Part shown: piece after piece, positions 1-7,499 of the stretch
How positions within the stretch are numbered: the first letter of the stretch is position 1
Layout of the letters: every line of letters starts with the position of its first letter
Assembly (NCBI GenBank): GCA_021298875.1
Contig: JAJTHJ010000150.1
Span: 1 to 7,654 of the forward strand
Direction of reading: 5' to 3'
Origin: Burkholderiales bacterium
Lineage (GTDB): Bacteria; Pseudomonadota; Gammaproteobacteria; Burkholderiales; Burkholderiaceae_F
DNA length: 7,654 bases
Notes under the pieces: generated by a model
Databases searched by the model: none
The model's input: only the letters and a program-made list of their open reading frames with translations
Told to the model about the DNA's origin: nothing
Program-made: the position numbers and the translations under genes

Positions 1-172
1 GATTCGGGCTGCCGGTGTGCACTGCGTCGCCGGCCAGCCGCTGCAACAGGCGCAGCAGCAACTCGTTCTGCTCGTTGAGGTCCGATTCCAGCGGGTAGCG
101 GCCCATCTGGTGGAACACGCCGACGTAGCGGTTCAGCTCGTCGAACGACAGCTTGGCGATATCGGTTCTCAT
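1..172 (-). CDS. DUF6519-like protein, N-terminal fragment
   Basis: The first 57 residues of a gene that runs off the left edge. The protein begins MRTDIAKLSFDELNRYVGVF and continues HQMGRYPLESDLNEQNELLL, then RLLQRLAGDAVHTGSPN. This matches the general form I recall for DUF6519 proteins, which start 'MK.D.sR.tFd...hY..V..QqGRv.LDaDwNEQ' followed by a helix. Here the usual 'GRVQLDADWNEQ' is GRYPLESDLNEQ, so this is a divergent member or a sister family. Such proteins are often encoded beside baseplate J-like and gpI-like genes in tail-like particle operons; their role is not established. The ATG is supported by an upstream AGAGGG and by the 4-base ATGA overlap with the preceding stop. The family call rests on the N-terminus alone. 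Confidence 0.65.
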   Translation of the reverse strand, partial: MRTDIAKLSFDELNRYVGVFHQMGRYPLESDLNEQNELLLRLLQRLAGDAVHTGSPN

Positions 173-2832
173 CGGATCCCTCTGAAACGTAAACGCGGCA
201 GCACCGGCACTTGATGCGCGGTCAAGCCGGCGGGCGTGAATTCATCGAGCCGCAACTGCACCTTGCCGGCGCGCATGCCGTAGCCGGCCGCATAGCCCAC
301 GCCGATCTCGCCGCCGTTCTCGCCGCCGTGGGTCAGGGCGCGGTCGGCGCGCGGCATCAGCAGCAGATAGCCGGGCTCGTGCGCGGCCAAAGTACGGAAG
401 AGCGGGGTCGCCGGGGTGCAGCGGAACTGCTGCGGCACCGAGAAGCCGCGCGGCAGCCGCGAATAGCGGGCGCGGCTGCCGGCCATGTCGGCCAGAATCA
501 CCGCGCCGTAGACCAGCGCATTGGAAAAGTCGGCGCGCTGGGCTTGTACGTCGCCGATCACGGTGGATTTTTCCAGCCACAGTGTCGCGGCCGGTGCGGC
601 GAGCGCGGCATTGCCGGCCGGCGCTTCGACCGTGGCGGCCGGGTGCTGGAGCGCGCTGTCCACCACCCGCAGCACGGCACCGGCCGCGGCGACGTTGAGC
701 GAGCCGCCGATCGTGCGCAGCAGATGCACTTCGCGCGCGGCACTGACGTTCACGGCCACACTCGCCGGCCACAAGGTGCAGTTAGAAAATTCGATGCGCT
801 CAGCGGCGAGGTTCAGCGCCCCGCCGGCGCAGGCCAGCCCCTCGAACTTCAGGCTGGCGATGGCCGAGGTCGTCGCTTGCAGCAGATGCGCGGCGGCGCC
901 GGGCTTGACCAATGTGGGCGTGGCGAGTGCGGCCGCGCGCAGCACGAGACCCGCCGGGAAGCTGCGGTTGACGAGACTCAGCGCCTCCTCATAAGTGGCG
1001 CTGTCGGCGATCTCGATCACCACCGGCACCGCGGCGTTATCCGGCGCGGCGGCGAGTGCGGCCTGCACGCTGGCGTGATCGGCATCCTGCGCGCGCGCGA
1101 CCCGCAGCAGGATCGGCCGCGTGTCCGCATCCGCCAGGGGCAGCGCAGCATCGCGCGCGCCGGCCTGCGCGCCCAGGCCGCGCGTGGCGGCCGAGGGTGC
1201 GGCGGCGCGGAAGTCCACGGTCAGTGCGCCGGCCGGCACCTCGCCGGCCGGGAAGGCGATGCGCCCGCGCTCGCAGTCGATCGCCACCGTACCGGCGGCC
1301 AGCGGCGGCGTCAGCGGCTTGTCCCAGCAGCACAGCGCACGGACCACCGCGCGCCGGCGCCGCCCGGCGCCCACCGGATGGCCGGGGGCCAGCCGCACCT
1401 GGCCCTCAGCTGCGCGGGCCCGATGCGCGGGCTTGAAGGCGCCGTAGACCGAGCGGTCCGGGTTCAGGTCCGGCGCGCCGGCACCATGGTCGGTGCGGGC
1501 GTAATAGCTGCTGCCGTCTTCCGCCACGTACAGCAGCAGCTCGGCGGCCGGCGCCAGCGCGGCGGTGGCCGGCAGGAAGACGAGCAGCGCACGGCCGTCC
1601 GGGTTGCGGGCGATGACCTCGCTCTCGGGAAAAGCCGCGGCGGCGGCGCCCGTGTTGCGGATCACGAGCAGCAGTTCAGCGCGGTCGCCGGTAATGGGGT
1701 CGTAGGGCGTGGCGCCGGCGGTGAACGAAAAATCCGGCGTCACCGGATCGCAGGCCACCCGGCCGATCGCGCCGAGCAGCCGCAACTGACTGGCAAAGGC
1801 CACGCCGCCGGAATAGGCGAGGGGAGCTGGCGGGTTGATACCGGGATTTAGTTGCATCGCCAGCCGCCGCGCTTCGACGGTGAAGCGCCGCGGTGCTGCG
1901 AACAGGCCGGTGTCGGCAGCACGCAGGCCCCAGGCCTGCGCGAGCAAGGGATAGTCGGGCGCGGGCTGGGTGGACGGCGCTGCGGCTGCGATATCGACTG
2001 CCAGCAAAGGAATGCCGTCTTCGCGCAGGCCGAAGCCGGCCGGCCGGTTAAGCAGCGCGGCCAGATGGCCGGCCACGTCGCGGTTGCGCAGCGGCAGCGC
2101 ATCGGTGTGCGCGATGCAGTTGTCCGCGCCCGCGGGTTGCGCGTCGGCATCGTGCTGCGCGTACAGCGGCAGGTCGTGGCCGAGCGGATCGAAGGTCAGG
2201 CGCACGCCGCCCAGCGCACGCGGCGACACGCCTTCACGCGCGGCGGCGGCCAGCGGCCAGGTGAAGACTGCGACGGCGCCCGGCTGCTGCCCGCCCCCCA
2301 TGGCATTGCCGCGGCGCAGATCGGGCAGCCGCCGCGCCGGCGACAGCGCGGCGGCTTGCGCGGCGCGGGCGAGTGCGGCGCCGTCGCGCAGATCGAGCGT
2401 CCAGACGAGCGGCCGCTGCGGATGGGCCAGATGCACGGTGGCGACGAGCCGCTCGAACATCTCGGCGGCATGGGCGCCCCAGCCGCCAATGACGGCAGAC
2501 ATCTCCGCCATCGCCTGCGCGGTGCCCTTGGCGCGGCGCCAGCGCAGGGTGTTGAGCACGTCGAGCCGGTTGCGGGCTGCATCGTCTTGGGGATACAGCA
2601 CCGTGGTGCCGACCAGATCCGCCAGATACGGAATCACCCAGGGCTGGCAGGATTCGATGAACAAATCGTCGTACTGCTGCGCGGTGCGCGCCCGCAGCCG
2701 CGCCAGATGCGCGGCAAAGAGGCCCAGAAAGCGGTCGAGCTCGCCGTGCACGTCGCGCGCCTGATAGACGTTGGGCAGCCACTGGCGCAATTGCGCGTGC
2801 AACTGCTCGGGGGTCAGCAGGGCGATGCTCAT
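169..2832 (-). CDS. gpI-like baseplate/tail protein with a C-terminal beta-helix-like region
   Basis: An 887-residue, apparently multidomain protein. Residues 1-135 resemble the P2 gpI-like tail protein family as found in tail-like particles: LRQWLPNVYQARD, YDDLFIESCQPWVIPYLADLVG, then RRAKGTAQAMAEMSAVIGGWGAHAAEMFERL. These correspond to the family's 'wvIPYiadLvG' and 'RkGT...la...tGW...a.E.f' stretches. Residues about 185-560 are beta-rich, with FDPLGHDLPLY at 214-224, RNTGAAAAAFPESEVIARN at 392-410 and VAIDCERGRIAFPAGEVPAG at 516-535. Residues about 575-790 are short alternating hydrophobic segments ending in small or polar residues (VVIEIADSATYEEALSLV, LKFEGLACAGGALNLAAERI, IEFSNCTLW), suggesting a right-handed parallel beta-helix. 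The last 90 residues include ARYSRLPRGF, PGYLLL, GENGGEIGVGYAAGYGM and QLRLDEFTPAGL, a tail I recall from similar multidomain tail proteins. No enzymatic residues can be assigned. The likely role is linking wedges to fibres or surface contacts. It abuts the upstream gene and overlaps the downstream one by 4 bases (ATGA). Confidence 0.8.
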   Translation of the reverse strand: MSIALLTPEQLHAQLRQWLPNVYQARDVHGELDRFLGLFAAHLARLRARTAQQYDDLFIESCQPWVIPYLADLVGTTVLYPQDDAARNRLDVLNTLRWRRAKGTAQAMAEMSAVIGGWGAHAAEMFERLVATVHLAHPQRPLVWTLDLRDGAALARAAQAAALSPARRLPDLRRGNAMGGGQQPGAVAVFTWPLAAAAREGVSPRALGGVRLTFDPLGHDLPLYAQHDADAQPAGADNCIAHTDALPLRNRDVAGHLAALLNRPAGFGLREDGIPLLAVDIAAAAPSTQPAPDYPLLAQAWGLRAADTGLFAAPRRFTVEARRLAMQLNPGINPPAPLAYSGGVAFASQLRLLGAIGRVACDPVTPDFSFTAGATPYDPITGDRAELLLVIRNTGAAAAAFPESEVIARNPDGRALLVFLPATAALAPAAELLLYVAEDGSSYYARTDHGAGAPDLNPDRSVYGAFKPAHRARAAEGQVRLAPGHPVGAGRRRRAVVRALCCWDKPLTPPLAAGTVAIDCERGRIAFPAGEVPAGALTVDFRAAAPSAATRGLGAQAGARDAALPLADADTRPILLRVARAQDADHASVQAALAAAPDNAAVPVVIEIADSATYEEALSLVNRSFPAGLVLRAAALATPTLVKPGAAAHLLQATTSAIASLKFEGLACAGGALNLAAERIEFSNCTLWPASVAVNVSAAREVHLLRTIGGSLNVAAAGAVLRVVDSALQHPAATVEAPAGNAALAAPAATLWLEKSTVIGDVQAQRADFSNALVYGAVILADMAGSRARYSRLPRGFSVPQQFRCTPATPLFRTLAAHEPGYLLLMPRADRALTHGGENGGEIGVGYAAGYGMRAGKVQLRLDEFTPAGLTAHQVPVLPRLRFRGIR
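178..183 (-). promoter_or_regulatory. Ribosome binding site AGAGGG for the DUF6519-like gene
   Basis: On the minus strand AGAGGG is followed by ATCCG and the ATG at 172-170. The site lies inside the last codons of the gpI-like gene, whose TGA overlaps this ATG as ATGA. This fixes the start of the left-edge gene and suggests translational coupling. Confidence 0.65.
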
Positions 2833-5712
2833 TTATTCGTAGCCCCCGCTCAACTCGATCCGCAGCCGGCCGACCGTGGCATCGACCGGATCGCCGCCGC
2901 TGGCGAGCGCGTCGTCGCCGATGCGGATGCGGTCTTCGATCGACGCCGACGCATCCTCGCGGTGGAAGGCCAGCGGCCGCAGGTGATCGACGCCAGCCAC
3001 GCCGTCGGCAGCGGCAATCGCTGCGGACAGATACAGATCGGCGCCCAGCGCACGCCGGTCGAAGCGGAAATAGCCTCCGGGGTCGCGGCCGAAGGCGGCG
3101 TGCAGCCGCGCCAACACGTCGGCGCGGCGGGCGTTGCCGGCGGCCACCACCTCGAGCGTCAGGCGGACCGGCACCCGCACCGCATCGCGCAGCGACAAGC
3201 GCAGTCCCGGCGCGGCGCGCGCGGCCAGATACGCGGTGAGCGACTCCTTCAACTCGGGGTTCAACGCGCCGCCGCCCTGCGCGAGCACCGTGACCCACAG
3301 CCGGCGCGAGCGCAATTGCAGGCCGTTGGCCTCCCAGCGCCAGTCGGCGCGGGCCTGCGCCACCCCCGCATGGCTGGCCGCCAGCGCCGCATAGTCCTCG
3401 GCCGTCACCGCGCGCTCCAGGGTGCGCACCCGGAAGCGCGCATTGCGCTTGACCGCGGCGCCGTCTTCGCGCGGCGCACCGCCGCTGGCCGCGACCGGGT
3501 TGAAGCTTGCATCGATGAAGGGCAGCGCGGCCGGCATCTTGACGATGCTCAGCGCGGCGCCGTTGGCAAGCATCCGGTCGCCCTCGGCCACGCGGTAGCG
3601 CGCATGCACGTTGTTGCGGCCCGAGGGCGGCGTGGCGCCACGCCGACCGTCGCCAAAGACGATGCTGGCGCGCTCCCGCTCGTCGATCTCCAGGACGTAA
3701 TGCAGATCGGACGGGCCGCTGGCGGCCAGCGTGGCGACCTCGGTCCAGCGGACGCCATCGACGATCACTTCGAGCGCCGCCCGCACACCGCGCTCGGCCG
3801 CAGGGTCAGGCACGAAGGCGAGCGGCGCACGCCGCAGCAGAAAGCGTTGTGGCGCGACCGCCGGATCGCCGCTGCCCAGCACCTCGTTGGCCACCGGGCT
3901 GCCGTGGTCGATCGGCACCGCGTTGCCGTAGATCACCGTGTCGGCCAGCGGGTAGCTGTGCGTGAGTGCGCGCGCCAGCGCAACCCGGGTAACCGGCGCG
4001 TCGTCGAGTTGCTGCTCTTCGATCTGGGCGATCCGCGCCGGCTCGGCCGCACCCGGCGCCTGCAACAGCAGCCAGCGGCCTGCCGCCAGTTGCCAGCCGT
4101 GGCCGGCCAGGAGCAGTTCGGCCGCACCGGCAGCCAGCACGGCCTCCGAGCGGTTGTAGCCGGCAATCCGCGCGCGGCTCTTGTAGTCGCCGCAGACTTG
4201 CAGGCGGTCGAGCCGCAGATCGCCCGGCAGCACGCTGGCGAAGACGAGCCGGCTCTTGCCCGCCACGAATTCGCTGCGCTGCACCCGCAGCGCGAAGGTA
4301 CGGAGGCCATCGCTGATGGCGACCAGGCTGCCGGAGCCGATCGCATCGACGCTGCGCTCCAGTTCCAGGGTGAACGGCAGCTCGCCCGGATCGAGGGTGT
4401 CGCGCAGCAGCAGTGGCCGCACCCGCTGGCGCTTGGCCCCCGCCAGCCCGAACAGCCGCAGGCTGCGGTGCTGCGGGTTGTCCAGATGCACGCGCGGCTT
4501 GAAGGAGCGACCGAGCGGCTCGCTCAGATAGAAGCTCGAACTGCCGGCCTGCGTCACCTGCAGCAGTTCCACGCCTTCGGCATGCAGCACCAGCACGGTC
4601 TCGCCGTTCTGCGCCGCCTGCACGCTGAAAAAGCCATGCCCGCTCCCGGGTGTGATCTCGTCGGCCCCGCGCGCCAGCCGCTGCACTACGCCCAGCGACC
4701 GGCCCGGCGTGACGTAGGTGGTCGCCCGCGGCAGCGACTGCGGCAGCGGGCGGTCGATCAGCAGATCGCCCGGCCCTTCGTTCTTGCCGCTGGCGGCATC
4801 GATCCCCGCGATCGCCGCGCCCCAGCGGAAGCCCTCGCTTTCGATCAGGATCGCCTGGCCGACCGCAAAACCTTCGACTTCCGGCACCGGAATCCGCCGC
4901 GTGCCCAGCGTGAGCTCAGCGGCGCGGGCGGCGGCCGCGTGCTTGACCACTTGCGCCGGCGCCAGGTGAACTTCGGTATCGGCGATGTTCAACGCCACCC
5001 CAGGCGCACCGCTGGCACTCCAGCCGAGCCAGGTGGCGTCGCTCTGCTGCCGCACCGCCGTCAGCAGCACTGCCTGGTGCCGGAACGGCGTGACGAACAG
5101 CGCCGGCAGGCCGGCCTTCACTGCCGTGACGACCGACGCCAGTTGCAGCTCGGTCTGCTGCATGAAGATGAGCTGCCGGGTGCTGCGGTCATGGCCGTGC
5201 AGATACAGCCGGTTGCGCACCGCATCGGCCGCCAAGGCCATCTGCGTCAGATAGACGGGCGGCGTCTTGTCGGTCGCATTGGACGGCAGCTTGTCGGCCG
5301 GCAGCGACAGGGCAAAGCCGGCCGGGATTTCGCCCTGCTTGCCTTCCTTCAGCAAGAAGGCCTGCACCGTGGCCGCCGCCGCGCCCGGCGCCAGCCGATA
5401 GCCGATCAGTTGCGCCAGATCGATCCAGGAGCGCGGTAGCTCTGCCGTGCGCAGATAGTTCTCGTTGACCCGCGCGGCGGCGATCGCATCGAGCGTGGCC
5501 GCCATGGCCGCATACAGCTCGGCGTACAGCACGGCCATGTCGGGCGGGCCGTCGGCCTGCGCCAGCAAGGCGTTCCACTGCGGGAACCGCTGCGCCAGCG
5601 CCGCCAGCAGCAGCGCGCGCAGCGCCGCTTCGTCCTCGGCCGCATAGGGCAGCCGCGGCAGCCCGGCGCGCGGCGCCGCGGTCAGCGGCAGATCGGTGAA
5701 GGCGGTCGTCAT
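2833..5712 (-). CDS. Putative baseplate assembly protein, J-like protein 2 (long paralogue, Afp12/Pvc12-type position)
   Basis: A 959-residue protein of the large baseplate J-like group (the family usually named 'putative baseplate assembly protein'). Residues 25-140 match the N-terminal helical region of the preceding gene: FPQWNAL, ENYLRTAE, LIGYRLAPGAAA and IPAGFALSLP have counterparts there. Residues about 250-600 are a mostly beta-rich segment that the shorter paralogue lacks. At 602-632 comes the family hallmark DHGSPVANEVLGSGD...QRFLLRRAPLAFV, then WTEV at 656-659, VFGDGRRG at 685-692, FNPVAASGG at about 737-745 and RAVTAEDY at 767-774. The C-terminal 150 residues, including GGYFRFDRRALGADLYLSAAI, resemble the end of the short paralogue. 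The two proteins probably pair in the wedge, as gp6-like subunits do. The ATG at 5712-5710 overlaps the previous stop; a modest AGGGA lies 6 bases upstream. It ends in TAA directly abutting the next ATG, in the same frame. Confidence 0.9.
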   Translation of the reverse strand: MTTAFTDLPLTAAPRAGLPRLPYAAEDEAALRALLLAALAQRFPQWNALLAQADGPPDMAVLYAELYAAMAATLDAIAAARVNENYLRTAELPRSWIDLAQLIGYRLAPGAAAATVQAFLLKEGKQGEIPAGFALSLPADKLPSNATDKTPPVYLTQMALAADAVRNRLYLHGHDRSTRQLIFMQQTELQLASVVTAVKAGLPALFVTPFRHQAVLLTAVRQQSDATWLGWSASGAPGVALNIADTEVHLAPAQVVKHAAAARAAELTLGTRRIPVPEVEGFAVGQAILIESEGFRWGAAIAGIDAASGKNEGPGDLLIDRPLPQSLPRATTYVTPGRSLGVVQRLARGADEITPGSGHGFFSVQAAQNGETVLVLHAEGVELLQVTQAGSSSFYLSEPLGRSFKPRVHLDNPQHRSLRLFGLAGAKRQRVRPLLLRDTLDPGELPFTLELERSVDAIGSGSLVAISDGLRTFALRVQRSEFVAGKSRLVFASVLPGDLRLDRLQVCGDYKSRARIAGYNRSEAVLAAGAAELLLAGHGWQLAAGRWLLLQAPGAAEPARIAQIEEQQLDDAPVTRVALARALTHSYPLADTVIYGNAVPIDHGSPVANEVLGSGDPAVAPQRFLLRRAPLAFVPDPAAERGVRAALEVIVDGVRWTEVATLAASGPSDLHYVLEIDERERASIVFGDGRRGATPPSGRNNVHARYRVAEGDRMLANGAALSIVKMPAALPFIDASFNPVAASGGAPREDGAAVKRNARFRVRTLERAVTAEDYAALAASHAGVAQARADWRWEANGLQLRSRRLWVTVLAQGGGALNPELKESLTAYLAARAAPGLRLSLRDAVRVPVRLTLEVVAAGNARRADVLARLHAAFGRDPGGYFRFDRRALGADLYLSAAIAAADGVAGVDHLRPLAFHREDASASIEDRIRIGDDALASGGDPVDATVGRLRIELSGGYE

Positions 5713-7499
5713 CAGCCGTCCCTACCGCCGCAACTGCGCACCAGCGCAATGCCGTTGTGGGTGGCGAGCGGATCGTTGTCGCAGCGGATGATTTCCAGCG
5801 CACCGACGGCGATCAGGCCGGCCGCCTCGCAGTCCGGGTAACGATCGCCCAGCCGCTTGAAGCGTGTGACCGCTACCGCGCGCACCCCGGCGAGCGGCGC
5901 CAGCACCGCGATCAGATCCGACAGATAAAGCGGCGCGCCGAAGTTGAAACGCCCGGCGGCGAAGAACTCGGCGATGCGCGCCGCGACCGCAGCCACCACG
6001 TCGCGCGCGAAGACCTCGGGCGCGACCTCGATCTTCAGACCCAGGTGCAGCGGCGCATAGCGGGCGGCTTCGACCTGTACCTCCACGCCGGCCAGCTTGT
6101 AGCGGCGCAGTTCTGCGGCGAAGGCGGCGCGCAGCGGCGCGGTGAGCGGCGCATGGTCGGGCAAGTCGAGGCTCACGATCATCGTCGGCACCGCGCCCAA
6201 CTGACGCAGCCGCGCTTTGGCCGCCAGCGGGATCACGGTGGTGCCGGCCACCGCAACGCCGCGGCGGGCCAGCGCCTCGTAGTCGGCCGCGGTGACCGCG
6301 CGGTTCTGGCGGACGAGCTGATACGGCGCCTGCTGCCGCGCTTGCGCCAGCGGCTCCGGGTCGCGCCCATTAGCCACCGCGAAGGGGTTGAACACGGCGG
6401 TGAGCTTCTGGTCGGCCAGCGGCAGCGCCGGCGCCTTGAACACCCGCAGGCGGTCGGCACCGACCCGGCCGACACTGCCCAGGCCGCTGCGGTAGCGGAG
6501 TTCGATGTCCTGCCCCAGCGCCGGCGCGCGGCCTTGGCGACCATCGCCAAAGACCAGGGTCACGCCGCCGTCGTTGGCGCGCCGCAGCCGATAGTGCGGG
6601 TCGGTCGGGCTGCTGGCGAGGAAGTTCTCGACTTCGGTGAAATCGAGCCCGGCCACGCGCACTTCGAGCGTGGAGCGCGCGCTGCGCTGCCCGGTGGCGA
6701 TCTGCGTCAGCGGCACGAAGTCGAGTTCGATCTGCTGCTCCGGCGCACCCTTGCCCTCGGCCCTTTGCGTGTGGGTCTCGCCATGGCTCGCAGCGACCAG
6801 GTTGCCGCAGGCCGTGCCCCCAGCAAAGTCGCGTTCTGCGGCGGCGAGCGGCGCGGACAGCGGCACCAGCGCACCGGCGGGCGCCGCACCGACCCGAGCC
6901 TGCACCCGCAGCCGGCCCTTGATCAGCACGAGTTCCTGCCCGGCCTGCAAGGCGGCCGGCGCTGCGGCATTGAGCGTGAGACTCGTGCCGTCGGCCGCGA
7001 CCGCGGCAATGGCCAGTGCCGACAGTTGCGGATCGACGATCGCGTCGGCTGCGGTTTCGAACACCACCGCGGCCTCGCCCTCGGCCGCGTCGGTCGCCAC
7101 TGCAAAGCCGCGCGGCAGTACGAAGGGCGCGCTGCCGTCGCCTTGCAGCACCAGCAGGGTCTCGGCCGCGGCGCCGGGGTCGAGCGCGTAATCGATCAGC
7201 CGCGCCAGCTTGGCGACCGATTCGCGCTGACTGGCCGTACGCAGATAGCCTTCCAGCGCCACGCGGTCGATCAGGTAGGCGGCCTGATCGCCCGCGTAGG
7301 CGAATAGCTCCAGCAGCGCCAACCCGAGATCGGCTTCGTTCAGCCGCTGCCAGCCGGGCATCCGCGCGGCGAGCCGATCGAGCATCAGCCGCAGCAGGCT
7401 GTCGTAGTCGGCCGCCATCAGCTCGCGCGGCCAGACGGGCGCGGGCGGCTCAGGCGATGGCGCGGCGCGACCCCAATCGACGGCGAGACAGTCAGCCAC
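5712..7499 (-). CDS. Baseplate J-like protein 1 (short paralogue, Afp11/Pvc11-type position)
   Basis: A 595-residue protein, probably a structural wedge component that surrounds the central spike of a contractile tail-like particle (T4 gp6 / P2 gpJ superfamily). The N-terminal region (about 25-130) has the usual helical part, with DYDSLLRLMLDRLAARMPGW followed by LLELFAYAGDQAAYLIDRV, then PRGFAVATD at about 129-137. A 'SHGET...Q...L...PLTQI' stretch at about 238-267 precedes the family's signature VFGDGRQG at 316-323. A 'VFNPFAVANGRDPE' stretch at about 369-382 precedes RAVTAADY at 400-407, both typical of baseplate J proteins. The C-terminal part (about 435-595) is an alpha/beta region including FNFGAPLYLSDLIAVL. 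The GTG start is chosen from the strong GGAGG. There is no signal peptide or membrane segment, as expected for a particle subunit built in the cytoplasm. It overlaps the next gene by one base (TGATG). The family call is secure; the Afp11 equivalence is inferred from order and size. Confidence 0.9.
   Translation of the reverse strand: MADCLAVDWGRAAPSPEPPAPVWPRELMAADYDSLLRLMLDRLAARMPGWQRLNEADLGLALLELFAYAGDQAAYLIDRVALEGYLRTASQRESVAKLARLIDYALDPGAAAETLLVLQGDGSAPFVLPRGFAVATDAAEGEAAVVFETAADAIVDPQLSALAIAAVAADGTSLTLNAAAPAALQAGQELVLIKGRLRVQARVGAAPAGALVPLSAPLAAAERDFAGGTACGNLVAASHGETHTQRAEGKGAPEQQIELDFVPLTQIATGQRSARSTLEVRVAGLDFTEVENFLASSPTDPHYRLRRANDGGVTLVFGDGRQGRAPALGQDIELRYRSGLGSVGRVGADRLRVFKAPALPLADQKLTAVFNPFAVANGRDPEPLAQARQQAPYQLVRQNRAVTAADYEALARRGVAVAGTTVIPLAAKARLRQLGAVPTMIVSLDLPDHAPLTAPLRAAFAAELRRYKLAGVEVQVEAARYAPLHLGLKIEVAPEVFARDVVAAVAARIAEFFAAGRFNFGAPLYLSDLIAVLAPLAGVRAVAVTRFKRLGDRYPDCEAAGLIAVGALEIIRCDNDPLATHNGIALVRSCGGRDG

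Noticed and set aside
1037..1447. Several short, Arg/Pro/Ala-rich open frames on both strands.
   Set aside because: They are off-frame readings inside the gpI-like gene, with no family resemblance and compositions expected from GC-rich shadow frames.
211..1851. A 546-codon plus-strand open frame opposite the gpI-like gene.
   Set aside because: Codon-aligned antisense shadow in the same frame as the 1852-5439 one; it stops at a TAG that is the complement of a single CTA leucine codon. The protein is low-complexity and rich in R, G, Q and H with no family resemblance.
2234..3298. A 354-codon minus-strand open frame crossing the junction of the long J-like and gpI-like genes in another frame.
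   Set aside because: Extremely Arg- and Ala-rich, typical of an off-frame reading of GC-rich DNA; it would need both well-supported genes at this junction to be wrong.
1852..5439. A very long open frame on the plus strand (1,195 codons), opposite the long J-like gene and the start of the gpI-like gene.
   Set aside because: Its codons lie exactly opposite the minus-strand codons, so its stops require TTA, CTA or TCA on the sense strand, which are nearly absent in this GC-rich DNA. It ends upstream of no recognisable domain, is rich in R, Q, G and A, and spans two genes only because they share a frame. The minus-strand genes show clear family motifs.
5757..7307. A 516-codon plus-strand open frame opposite the first J-like gene.
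   Set aside because: Also codon-aligned with the sense gene and explained by avoidance of TTA, CTA and TCA codons; no domain, no convincing ribosome binding context sought beyond that.
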